Shown in pieces: positions 50,513 through 58,737 of a stretch of 64,000 nucleotides of DNA. Each line of letters begins with the position of its first letter. Position 1 is the stretch's first letter. The notes beneath the pieces are model-generated. The model was not told the DNA's origin. It did no database searches and was given only the letters and a program-made list of their open reading frames with translations. The DNA lies in assembly GCF_014467075.1 (NCBI RefSeq), contig NZ_AP023027.1, positions 643,001 through 707,000 of the forward strand, read 5' to 3'. This DNA is from Anaerostipes caccae L1-92 (GTDB lineage Bacteria; Bacillota; Clostridia; Lachnospirales; Lachnospiraceae). The position numbers and the translations under genes were made by a program.

Positions 50513-51298
50513 ATGAATAAAATTGTATTTTTAGACATCGACGGCACTCTGTACTGTGACGGGATTGGTATTCCGGAGTCCGCTCAGAGAGCCGTGGCTG
50601 AGCTGATGGACAAAGGCTGCAAAGTAGTGCTCTGTACCGGAAGGGCTTACGGCATGGTGCCGGAATCCTATATGGAACAGGGCTTTCACGGAATGATCGC
50701 TGCGGCAGGAGCCCATGTGATCTGTGAAGGCAGGGAATTGTGCAATCAGAAGGTTTCCGGTGAGAATCTCCAAAAGGTCATTGATTACGGACAAAACAGC
50801 AGGATCGGGATTATTTTGGAAGGCGTCAAAGGAAGTTACTATGACCCGGATAATCAGGATGATTTATATCTGAAGGTGGTAGAGAGGCTGAGAGAGACTA
50901 CGACCCCTTATGTCTATCCGTTATCACAGGCAGAGGAAGTCAACAAATGGACATATCACCACATGGATTTCGCACAGAAGGACTTTGTAGAGGAGATGAC
51001 CGGGGGAGTCATGACCGGGATCATACATAAAGAGGTAAACTCCGTAGAGTTTATTCCTTCAGGAATTAATAAAGCCACCGGTATTAAAATGGTGCTGGAT
51101 CACTTTGGAATCGACCGGAAAGACAGCTACGCATTTGGAGACAGCGCCAATGACATTGAGATGTTAAATTATGTTCAATACGGGGTTGCCATGGGAAATG
51201 CAGTCCCTGAACTGCTTGAGCAGGCCAAATACAAAACGGAGCCTGCGGACCGGGATGGCCTGGCGCTGGGACTGAAACGCCTGGGGCTGATCGGGTAG
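50513..51298 (+). CDS. HAD-superfamily hydrolase, Cof type
   Basis: 261 residues. FLDIDGTLYCDG, VLCTGRAYG and the GDSANDIEM motif identify a Cof-like phosphatase. AGGAGTGA upstream. Part of a closely spaced run with ung and the two cell-envelope genes that follow. Confidence 0.88.
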   Translation: MNKIVFLDIDGTLYCDGIGIPESAQRAVAELMDKGCKVVLCTGRAYGMVPESYMEQGFHGMIAAAGAHVICEGRELCNQKVSGENLQKVIDYGQNSRIGIILEGVKGSYYDPDNQDDLYLKVVERLRETTTPYVYPLSQAEEVNKWTYHHMDFAQKDFVEEMTGGVMTGIIHKEVNSVEFIPSGINKATGIKMVLDHFGIDRKDSYAFGDSANDIEMLNYVQYGVAMGNAVPELLEQAKYKTEPADRDGLALGLKRLGLIG

Positions 51299-51307
51299 GA
51301 GCTGCCT

Positions 51308-52435
51308 ATGAAAAAAGTCCTGAAAGCATTTGCATCTGTCCTTCTGCTGGTACTGGTCTTTACGCTGCCCAATATGGTGTCATCGATCCAGAGCCGCATT
51401 CACCAGAAGGAACAAAAGAAGATTGTCACAGAGGTAAAAAAGACCCACAAAGACCTGTTTGAGACCAAGTACGGTTATCAGAGCCTCTCAAAAGAGGGCA
51501 AAAGGGTTTACAGCCTCATGTACTACGGGATTTTCAACAGAAAAAAAGAGATCGAGATTGAACAGGTTACCACAAAGCGGATGGAGGACATTTTAAAACA
51601 GATGGAATCCGACTGTCCTGAACTGTTCTGGTTCGACTTTACCGGAAATATCAAATGGAAGACATCGGGAACGAAGAAAAACGTCGTGTTCCTGCCCCAT
51701 TATATTTTTACAAAAGAGCAGACCAAACAGTACGATAAGAAACTGAAGAAAAATCTTGCATTGTATCTTTCCTATGCAGACAAAAAAGAGACGGAATATG
51801 AGAAGGCCTATACGGTTTATGAGCATCTGACCAGGAGGATCTCCTACCGGGAGGGCAGCAAATATAATCAAAACCTGATCAGCGGCATGGTCAATGAAGA
51901 GACCGTCTGTACAGGATATGCCAAGAGTCTTCAGTATATTTATCAGAAGATGGGCATCCCGTGCCGGATGGTGTACGGAAGGGCCAATGGACAGAATCAT
52001 GCGTGGAATCTGGTACAGATCGAAGGTGCTGACTGTTATGTAGACCCTACCTGGGGAAGCAATAATCAGAAGATGTCCAAAGGGTTTTTTGGGATGACAG
52101 AGGAGGAACTTCTTCGGGGGCACACGCTGGATCAGGGACTCAAGGTGCCCAAATGCAGTTCAAAGAAGAACAATTATTATGTGAGACAGAATCATTACTA
52201 CAGGCAGTTTGAATTGGGGAAGATCTATAACCAGCTCTGTGAACAGAAAAATCAGGGGCAGATCAGTTTTCAGATGGGCAGCCGGACGGAATATGAGAAG
52301 GCACACCGGCAGCTGATCGCCGACAGAAAGATTTTTGATCTGCTGAAAAGAGTGCCCGGTTTCGGGGCAAAAAAGATGGAAGTGACTTACTATACGGACC
52401 GCCAGCTATACATTATGACATTTAATTTCAAATAA
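51308..52435 (+). CDS. Transglutaminase-like exported or membrane-anchored protein
   Basis: 375 residues. An N-terminal hydrophobic helix (KAFASVLLLVLVFTLPNMV) acts as signal anchor. The transglutaminase-like core at about 160-260 has Cys in EETVCTGYAKSL, His in QNHAWNLV and Asp in YVDPTWG, the usual Cys-His-Asp triad. Likely acts on the cell wall or peptide links outside the cell. Directly upstream of a DD-carboxypeptidase. Confidence 0.8.
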   Translation: MKKVLKAFASVLLLVLVFTLPNMVSSIQSRIHQKEQKKIVTEVKKTHKDLFETKYGYQSLSKEGKRVYSLMYYGIFNRKKEIEIEQVTTKRMEDILKQMESDCPELFWFDFTGNIKWKTSGTKKNVVFLPHYIFTKEQTKQYDKKLKKNLALYLSYADKKETEYEKAYTVYEHLTRRISYREGSKYNQNLISGMVNEETVCTGYAKSLQYIYQKMGIPCRMVYGRANGQNHAWNLVQIEGADCYVDPTWGSNNQKMSKGFFGMTEEELLRGHTLDQGLKVPKCSSKKNNYYVRQNHYYRQFELGKIYNQLCEQKNQGQISFQMGSRTEYEKAHRQLIADRKIFDLLKRVPGFGAKKMEVTYYTDRQLYIMTFNFK

Positions 52436-52454
52436 GAATCATGAGGAAAAACAT

Positions 52455-53579
52455 ATGAAAAAATTTGTAAAACGATTACTGGTGATGCTCACTGCAGCTG
52501 TACTGGTGACAGCAGGGACCGTGCCGGCGAAGGCGGCAGAGAGAGGACTTGCGACAAAGGAAGACACAAACGCCGATAAGCCGTCGATCAACGGAGTCTG
52601 CGGAATACTGATGGATGCCAAGACCGGAAAGATCCTATATGCAAAAAACATTGACAAGAAAAGCTATCCGGCCAGCATCACTAAGATTCTTACGACCCTG
52701 GTGGCGATAGAAAATAACGATGATCTGTACTCCACGGTCAAATTCTCCAGACATGCCGTAAACAGCATTGAGCCTGGAAGCACTCACATCGGCATCAAGG
52801 CCGGCGAGGAGATCCCGCTCATGGACGTTCTGTACGGTATCATGCTGGAATCCGCAAATGAAGCCTGCAATGGTGTAGCGGAGCATACAAGCGGCAGTAT
52901 CGAAAAATTTGCAGACCTGATGAATAAGAAAGCGAAAGAGATCGGCTGCAAGGGGTCTCATTTTATGAATCCCAACGGCCTTCACAATGATAAGCACTAT
53001 GTCACTGCCAGGGATATGGCGCTGATCACGAAAGCGGCTCTTCAAAATCCAATGTTCCGCAAGATCGCATGTTCTTCCCATTATTTTATGTCAGGAACCA
53101 ACAAGGAGAAAAAGGGCAGAGAATTATGGAACCACCACAAGATGGTAAAACAGACGATGTTTTTATACAAAGGCGTGGAGGGCGGAAAGACCGGATATAC
53201 GACCAGAGCCGGCGGTACTCTCGTAACTTTTGCAAAGCGCGGGGATACGGAGCTGATCTCTGTGATCCTGCGGGGAAACGGATATGAATTGTACAGGGAT
53301 ACGATCAAACTGTTTGACTATGGCTTTAAGAATTATAAATCCGTGGCGCCTTTTGCGGGATTAAACTGCGACCTCTCTGAAAATCAGGAAAATCCGGTCA
53401 CTCAGATGGCATGCAAACTCTCTCCGTACCAGCTTCCGCTGGGCGGCAGCTTAAGTGACTTTTCTGTTCTGCTGACCAAGGATCAGGACTCTGCCGAGCT
53501 GAAAGTATACACCGAGAACAATAAAATCTATGCCTCTTATGGGGATGAAGATCTGGGATCAACCAAGATCAGTTATTAA
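52455..53579 (+). CDS. Serine D-alanyl-D-alanine carboxypeptidase (DacF/PBP5-like)
   Basis: 374 residues with a signal peptide ending VPAKAAE. The penicillin-binding motifs are SITK (SxxK, about residue 75), SAN (SxN) and KTGYT (KTG). A C-terminal PBP5-like domain follows without a clear amphipathic membrane helix. Removes the last D-Ala of peptidoglycan stem peptides. Confidence 0.9.
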   Translation: MKKFVKRLLVMLTAAVLVTAGTVPAKAAERGLATKEDTNADKPSINGVCGILMDAKTGKILYAKNIDKKSYPASITKILTTLVAIENNDDLYSTVKFSRHAVNSIEPGSTHIGIKAGEEIPLMDVLYGIMLESANEACNGVAEHTSGSIEKFADLMNKKAKEIGCKGSHFMNPNGLHNDKHYVTARDMALITKAALQNPMFRKIACSSHYFMSGTNKEKKGRELWNHHKMVKQTMFLYKGVEGGKTGYTTRAGGTLVTFAKRGDTELISVILRGNGYELYRDTIKLFDYGFKNYKSVAPFAGLNCDLSENQENPVTQMACKLSPYQLPLGGSLSDFSVLLTKDQDSAELKVYTENNKIYASYGDEDLGSTKISY

Positions 53580-53588
53580 AAAATATCT

Positions 53589-53627
53589 AATGCCGGAAAA
53601 GTCTTTTCTAAAGATTTTTCCGGCATT
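53589..53627 (+). terminator. Terminator after the DD-carboxypeptidase gene
   Basis: AATGCCGGAAAA..TCTTT pairs with AAAGA..TTTTCCGGCATT. Confidence 0.85.
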
Positions 53628-53630
53628 ATT

Positions 53631-54188
53631 TTAAGAATGTTCAGCTCTTTTGTAAATAATCGGATTGTCATATCCAAAAGTTTTCTTTCCGTTTACTTCC
53701 ATTATTTCAGAAACTTCTAAATACTCTTCAGAAAAGCGTTCAAATAAGGTGAATTTCAGCACAGGGGAAAACATGCTTGTGCTGCCGCCTTCCCATATAT
53801 TGTCCTTTTCCGTATACAGTGCCGGTGTGAATTTTTCTGATGGTTTCAGATCCTTGAAATCAACAGGGGTTAAATTTTCATAGGTAAATGTGTCTTTTTT
53901 ATATCCATCGGGAGTCTCATAAGAAGTCAGTTTCACTCCGTCAGCTCTCTCGGTAAATAAAAACAGGTGGGGTGATGCGTGCGTTTTTCCGTCCGATGTA
54001 TAGTAAGTTTCTTCAAGCATGAAGACTCCTTTGAAAGCTGGAGGCAGATTCCTGATTTTATCATTGCAGACCGTATTTACGTGTTCAGCAAAAGGAAATT
54101 CAATTCCATTCTTTTTCATAGTTTCATATTGTTCAGAGTTATGAAATCTGCCCGTTAAAAGGCTGATAAATTTGTTTAACTGTTCCAT
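53631..54188 (-). CDS. Hypothetical protein, possibly CpeT/CpcT-like
   Basis: About 185 residues from the ATG at 54188 (MEQLNKFISLLTGRFHNSEQ), with GGGAGG 7 bp upstream. It resembles the lipocalin-like CpcT/CpeT family in its start (FISLLTGRFHNSEQY) and beta-rich body with paired acidic and aromatic residues. No enzymatic motif is visible. Its start overlaps the end of the MarR gene on the same strand, so the two are co-expressed. Confidence 0.5.
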   Translation of the reverse strand: MEQLNKFISLLTGRFHNSEQYETMKKNGIEFPFAEHVNTVCNDKIRNLPPAFKGVFMLEETYYTSDGKTHASPHLFLFTERADGVKLTSYETPDGYKKDTFTYENLTPVDFKDLKPSEKFTPALYTEKDNIWEGGSTSMFSPVLKFTLFERFSEEYLEVSEIMEVNGKKTFGYDNPIIYKRAEHS

Positions 54189-54189
54189 G

Positions 54190-54612
54190 TCAGAACCTCC
54201 CATCTTCCGAAAATGCTATTTTCTTCATCAGTTCCATTAAATTTTGTTTTTCATTGTCCGAAAGAGGATTTAAGATAACGCTGTCCCACTCCCAGAATAA
54301 ATTATGGCTCATTTCAAAGGCTTCCCGGCCTTTCGGAGTCAGACTTATGATATTGGCCCGTTTGTCTTTGGTACTTTTCTTTTGCTTGAGCAGGCCGTTT
54401 TCTATGAGTTTTGAAAGTGTTCTGTTCAGATGGCCCGCATCCAGCTTTAAGGCAAGGGATATTTCTTTGGGCGAACATGTTTCTTTCTTGCCGACAAAAA
54501 TAAGAATAAACAGCTGTCCGTAAGTTACATTGATCTCTGCGAGTTTTTCCGTACAATACTGCGTAAAATACTTACGGAGAACTGACACATAAAAAGCAAA
54601 TGATTCTGTCAT
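54190..54612 (-). CDS. MarR-family transcriptional regulator
   Basis: 140 residues. The winged helix is clear: PKEISLALKLDAGHLNRTLSKLIENGLL, then KSTKDKRANIISLTPKGRE. First gene of a two-gene operon. Its promoter overlaps two palindromes, so it very likely represses itself. The ligand is unknown. Confidence 0.9.
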   Translation of the reverse strand: MTESFAFYVSVLRKYFTQYCTEKLAEINVTYGQLFILIFVGKKETCSPKEISLALKLDAGHLNRTLSKLIENGLLKQKKSTKDKRANIISLTPKGREAFEMSHNLFWEWDSVILNPLSDNEKQNLMELMKKIAFSEDGRF

Positions 54613-54631
54613 TCATGATTTCCTCCATTTA

Positions 54632-54673
54632 TTTGACTAAGTCAAATATAATTCAAAAGATTGACTTTGTCAA
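54632..54673 (-). promoter_or_regulatory. Promoter and double operator of the MarR operon
   Basis: On the minus strand TTGACA (54668-54673) and TATATT (54645-54650) with a 17 bp spacer. The palindrome TTGACTTTGTCAA (54661-54673) covers the -35 and TTTGACTAAGTCAAA (54632-54646) covers the bases after the -10. The half-site TTGAC is shared. Confidence 0.8.
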
Positions 54674-54692
54674 GTAATATAAGATAGTAAAA

Positions 54693-54744
54693 AAACCGGT
54701 ATCCCAACCGTCAGATTTTTGATCTGGTGTTTGGGAACCGGTTT
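54693..54744 (-). terminator. Terminator after the lipid kinase gene
   Basis: AAACCGGTATCCCAA pairs with TTGGGAACCGGTTT; the minus strand continues into a T run. Confidence 0.8.
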
Positions 54745-54773
54745 ATGAAGCTGTCTGGTTTTTATATCTGAGA

Positions 54774-55691
54774 TCACTGTGGATCCTGTCTCTGCACAAG
54801 GATATTTAACGCTTCCGGAACGATAGAAATCCTTACAGGGAGCCCTTCGCTCAAAATCTCACCGTCGTAGTCAATGGCGATCTCGTTGTCTGTGGATGCC
54901 TGTTCGATAAAGATTTCTTTCGTCTGAAAATACTCGATGGACGGGTGATTTTGGTGGCTGCCCTGGAGCCATTTGACGATCAGATCCGGAGTTGTTAAAA
55001 ACTCGATCTTTTTAAGGATCAGGACGTCCAGATAGCCGTCTGACACAGAAGCCAGCGGTGCGGCAGTCGGGAAACCTCCAACACTTTTTGAATTGGCCAC
55101 TAAAAAGACCATGGTTTCCGTGGTCTCTGAAAATTCACTGCTGGTATACTTTAATACCATGTTTTTGGAAAACTGCTTTGGAAGTTCTTTGATGCCTTCC
55201 AGATAATATGCCATCTTCCCGAGGACTGCCTTCTTGTCTTTCGGAACTTTATAAGCAATATCGGTGAGCAGGCCGCCGGCAAGGACATTGATAAAATATT
55301 CATCATTGACCTTTCCGATATCTACTTTCTTCGTCTGGAAATTCTTTATCATGCTGCAGAATTCCCTGGCTGTTTGAGGCAGGTTCATATAAGTGGCAAA
55401 GTCATTGACAGTTCCTGCGGAGATGATAGCCAGGGGGATATTACTCTGGCTGACTACAAGTCCGTTGGACACTTCGTTTAAAGTACCGTCGCCGCCTACA
55501 GAGACAACATAGTCGTATTCTCCGGGCTTTAAGGCTGCCGCCCGGTGTTTTGCATCATCTTTTTTCTTTGTATAAAAAACATCAATGTGCGGAGTGATTT
55601 GTTTTAAAATCAAAGTCGACATGATTTCCTGCAGTGTGGCTTCAATATTTTGTTTCCCCGAAGAGGGATTGATGATAAATAAGGCTTTCAT
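54774..55691 (-). CDS. Diacylglycerol/lipid kinase family protein (YegS/BmrU-like)
   Basis: 305 residues from the ATG at 55691 (MKALFIINPSSGKQN), which has AAGGAGGAT upstream; in-frame codons further 5' lack one. The nucleotide-binding motif is VSVGGDGTLNEV, and SAGTVNDFA and AAPLASVSDGYLDV follow. Phosphorylates a membrane lipid such as diacylglycerol. Confidence 0.88.
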   Translation of the reverse strand: MKALFIINPSSGKQNIEATLQEIMSTLILKQITPHIDVFYTKKKDDAKHRAAALKPGEYDYVVSVGGDGTLNEVSNGLVVSQSNIPLAIISAGTVNDFATYMNLPQTAREFCSMIKNFQTKKVDIGKVNDEYFINVLAGGLLTDIAYKVPKDKKAVLGKMAYYLEGIKELPKQFSKNMVLKYTSSEFSETTETMVFLVANSKSVGGFPTAAPLASVSDGYLDVLILKKIEFLTTPDLIVKWLQGSHQNHPSIEYFQTKEIFIEQASTDNEIAIDYDGEILSEGLPVRISIVPEALNILVQRQDPQ

Positions 55692-55875
55692 GAGATCCTC
55701 CTTGTTATATTCCATTCTCCGCGATTATGTACGGAAGATTATTTTACTTAGAGTTTACCATAGAAAAGTTACTGCCGCAATGTACAAAAAACTTGCTGTT
55801 ACAATGAATTCCTTTTGTATTTATGAAAAATCTATTTTATAGTGAGAATGAACGAAGGAGAAAGGATAAGGAGAG

Positions 55876-56982
55876 ATGAGGGACGGGAACTTCTATAAAA
55901 ATCTTTGTCCGTATGTGAAGAGGGCAAAGCAGGGAGATGAGAGAGCATATGAATATCTGTATCGGCAGACATACGACCAGGCCAGACTGTTTGTATTGAA
56001 TTTCTGCGGAAATGCCACTGAGGCAGAGGATATTTTACAGGATGTTTTTATCGAGATTTACAGGAATCTTCCTGCTCTGAAAGATAATATGGCGTTTTGT
56101 GCATGGCAGCGGCAGATTGCATACCGGTGCTGTCTTAGGAATGCCAAAAAGAACAGTCAGACCGACATACTTGGAAACGAAGTGGTGGATTTTGTCCAGA
56201 GTATGTCTTCTAAGGAGCCGGAACCTCAGAAGTTTATTTTGGAGGATGAGAAGACAAGAATCCTCCATGAGTGCATAAAGAATCTTCCGGAGAAGCAGAG
56301 AGCCGCGATTATCCTGAGTGCTCTGGAACAGCTGAAGATGAAAGAGATCGCCCAGATCATGGACTGTAATGTAAACGCGGTGAAAAACCTTTTGTTCCAT
56401 GGACGGAAAAATCTGAAAAAACAGATCGAAAGCCTTCCGAAAGCAGACAGAGAGGCTTTGAAAATCAGGGGATTTGGTTTCTTTGCTTTATATCCGATTC
56501 TCAGGGGGTCTTTGTATACTGCGGGAAGCAATACGGGAAAAGGAGTGGTGGCCATGAAAAAGGCGGCCCTCGGAGCAGCAATTGCGGTCGGAGCCGGTTT
56601 TGTGATGCTTCATGAAGATCCTCTTCCGGCAGTTGATTTCGGAGGCTTCGAGACTCCTCAGGTGCAGATGGAGACAAAAAATCTGGAAGGGATCAAGATT
56701 CCCCAAAAGCCCAAACCGAAGCCTGAACCAAAAAAGATTACCCCGGCTTCTATACTCCAGGCAAAGGTGGAAAAGAAGGGCGGACGTTTGGCGATCTATG
56801 TGGACGGGGATGTGGATTACGTGAAGACTTATGCCCTCGGAAAATCCGGAAAGAAAGTCGCAGGACTCACCTGTGACACGAGCCGGGAGATCTTCTATGT
56901 ACCGCCTAAGACAGAGGACTTTAAATTATATTTGATGGACAAGGCAGGAGATCAAAGAATATTTGAATTTAACAGGGAGTAA
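55876..56982 (+). CDS. ECF-type sigma factor with C-terminal membrane and external domain
   Basis: 368 residues. Residues about 1-185 form an ECF sigma factor: region 2 (EAEDILQDVFIEIYRNL) and region 4 (LPEKQRAAIILSALEQLKMKEIAQIMDC...NLLFHGRK). A membrane helix at about 230-245 (AALGAAIAVGAGFVML) follows. A Pro/Lys linker (PQKPKPKPEPKK) and a beta-rich external domain of about 80 residues make up the rest. It is a fused sigma and sensor, so no separate anti-sigma is needed nearby. It lies 115 bp before surface locus 7 in the same direction. Its own upstream region has no CTAAC...TATAAA signature. Confidence 0.85.
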   Translation: MRDGNFYKNLCPYVKRAKQGDERAYEYLYRQTYDQARLFVLNFCGNATEAEDILQDVFIEIYRNLPALKDNMAFCAWQRQIAYRCCLRNAKKNSQTDILGNEVVDFVQSMSSKEPEPQKFILEDEKTRILHECIKNLPEKQRAAIILSALEQLKMKEIAQIMDCNVNAVKNLLFHGRKNLKKQIESLPKADREALKIRGFGFFALYPILRGSLYTAGSNTGKGVVAMKKAALGAAIAVGAGFVMLHEDPLPAVDFGGFETPQVQMETKNLEGIKIPQKPKPKPEPKKITPASILQAKVEKKGGRLAIYVDGDVDYVKTYALGKSGKKVAGLTCDTSREIFYVPPKTEDFKLYLMDKAGDQRIFEFNRE

Positions 56983-56986
56983 AAGA

Positions 56987-57007
56987 GGCTTTTAAAGGCC
57001 TTTTTTT
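56987..57007 (+). terminator. Terminator between the sigma gene and locus 7
   Basis: Near-palindromic AGGCTTTTAAAGGCCT followed by a T run that abuts the CTAAC box of locus 7. Confidence 0.6.
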
Positions 57008-57040
57008 CTAACCTTTTTCAGAATAGAAGTTTCTTATAAA
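57008..57040 (+). promoter_or_regulatory. Shared CTAAC...TATAAA upstream signature, locus 7
   Basis: CTAAC 57008-57012 and TATAAA 57035-57040, 22 bp apart. The leader up to the start codon is close to that of locus 5, including CACTTGAGG. Confidence 0.6.
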
Positions 57041-57097
57041 GTCAAAAAATCACCCAAGAAAGAGTGCACTTGAGGGCAAAAAAGGACGGATAGAACA

Positions 57098-58624
57098 ATG
57101 AAAAAGCAATGGATGAGATGTCTGGCTGCAGTTTCTCTGATCACAGTCATGGGAACAGGAAATGGCTGGAAAACCGGGGGGGGGGGTGAGGCTTTTACAG
57201 AAAAACAGTTAAAAGGGCTTTCCATAGTGACAGGCAAGCAGGAGAATGATTCAGACTTTCCTTATGATAATCTGACCTATGCGGATAAGACTCAGCCGAA
57301 ATACCAGATGATAAATGGAGGTGAGAAGGCCGAAGAACCGGGAGCACCAAAAAGGGCCGGCTACACCTTCGGCGGATGGTATTATATTGATGAAAACGGA
57401 AAAGAAACAGAGTGGGATTTTAATAAACCGGTGAACGGTAATATGAGACTGACAGCGAAATGGGATCCGGTGCCAAAAGAACCCTCATCAGAAGAAAAGA
57501 AGCCGGCGGAAAAGAAGAAAATAAAAACAGAGAGAAAAAAGAAAATACCGCAGAAATGGAAGTACAGAGAGGTAAAAAAAGAAAGAAAAATCCGTGTTGT
57601 AAGAACCGGTGGGGCTGAGTATGTTGTGCTCTGCCCTGAAATATCCAGGGAGGAATTCCACAGCAGGGTGTCAGCGCTGAGGAGGGAAACCGAGCACAAC
57701 GAGGAACTGAATATTTCCATCGGAGCAGTCTGGGATGCGGGAAGACGGGGAGTCAAAGAGCAGGTCAGCTATGCAGAAGACTTAATGTACATCGAAAAGC
57801 AGTCATACTACAAAAAAACCTTGAACGCAGAATACAACCGCAGATCGGCAGTTGCCAAGAAACTCTTAAGAGACATTGAACAGGGAAGGTTTGTTGTACA
57901 TCTTCAGCCTAAGGTTGAAATTGAGACAGGAAGGATCATAGGGGCAGAGGCTCTTGTGAGAAAAATACAAAAGGACGGCAGTTTGATTATGCCGGATGCA
58001 TTTATTCCGATCTATGAATTGGAAAATGTCATCTGCCACGTTGATTTATATGTACTGGAGGAAGTCTGCAGGATTCTTAGACAGTGGGAGCAGACGGGTT
58101 CTGACTCCCTTACGATTTCCGTTAACCTCTCGCGGGTTACTTTAATGGAGAAAGATATCGCAAACAGAATTCTGAATGTCTGCCGGAAGTATGACGTGGA
58201 CCCTTCCCAAATATGTATAGAGATCACAGAGAGCTCGTCCAAGATCCGGCTGGAAGAGCTGAGCCGGAAGGCAGAAGAATTTATTGGAGCGGGATTTAAG
58301 ATTTCCCTGGACGATTACGGAACCAAATATTCAAATCTGGCCATACTGTCTGCCATTGATTTTAATGAGATTAAGCTGGACAAGAGCCTGATTGACGGTT
58401 TGGAGAAGAATGAAAAGTCGCAGGTGCTCGTCCGGTATGTGATTCAGATGTGCCGGACCTTGAACCAGATGATTCCGATCGCGGAGGGAATCGAAACTGA
58501 AGGGCAGATCAATATACTGAAAAATCTGGGCTGTGACTTCGGACAGGGATATTATTTTTCAAAACCAATATCGGTCAAAGATTTCTTTAACAGATATATG
58601 GAGGCAGAAGTAAAGGCAAATTGA
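57098..58624 (+). CDS. Phase-variable locus 7 (ON): chimera of signal peptide, repeat fragments, half GGDEF and EAL domain
   Basis: 508 residues in one frame because the tract is G11. Signal peptide as in locus 5 (MKKQWMRCLAAVSL), then KTGGGGEAFTEKQLKGL: the tract runs directly into a body repeat, deleting the beta-helix region. A partial repeat (to about 66), a shortened Listeria-Bacteroides repeat (GYTFGGWYYID) and a basic linker with WKYRE follow. At RTGGAEYVVL (about 165) the protein becomes the second half of a GGDEF domain with degenerate motif GGAEY. A complete EAL domain (about 250-505) has EALVRK, NLSR, EITES, DDYGTKYSNL, KLDKS, AEGIET and GQGYYFSKP. No membrane segment separates the exported part from the EAL domain. 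Confidence 0.85.
   Translation: MKKQWMRCLAAVSLITVMGTGNGWKTGGGGEAFTEKQLKGLSIVTGKQENDSDFPYDNLTYADKTQPKYQMINGGEKAEEPGAPKRAGYTFGGWYYIDENGKETEWDFNKPVNGNMRLTAKWDPVPKEPSSEEKKPAEKKKIKTERKKKIPQKWKYREVKKERKIRVVRTGGAEYVVLCPEISREEFHSRVSALRRETEHNEELNISIGAVWDAGRRGVKEQVSYAEDLMYIEKQSYYKKTLNAEYNRRSAVAKKLLRDIEQGRFVVHLQPKVEIETGRIIGAEALVRKIQKDGSLIMPDAFIPIYELENVICHVDLYVLEEVCRILRQWEQTGSDSLTISVNLSRVTLMEKDIANRILNVCRKYDVDPSQICIEITESSSKIRLEELSRKAEEFIGAGFKISLDDYGTKYSNLAILSAIDFNEIKLDKSLIDGLEKNEKSQVLVRYVIQMCRTLNQMIPIAEGIETEGQINILKNLGCDFGQGYYFSKPISVKDFFNRYMEAEVKAN
57176..57186 (+). repeat. Homopolymeric G tract (G11), locus 7 phase switch (in frame)
   Basis: Eleven G after AAAACC; the only tract in the window that keeps leader and body in one frame. 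G10 or G12 would truncate the protein near residue 30. Confidence 0.85.
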
Positions 58625-58737
58625 ATCTTTCGGTGGGATGAGCAGGATATGCAAAGACACGGTGACACCGCTTACAAAGAGTGGTAAAATAAAAGCAGAA
58701 CAATCGGAACATCAAACAGAGAGATGGGGTGACTGCT

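Noticed and set aside
58625..58737. Intergenic stretch between locus 7 and the small membrane protein
   Set aside because: Examined for promoters and repeats; nothing specific supported.
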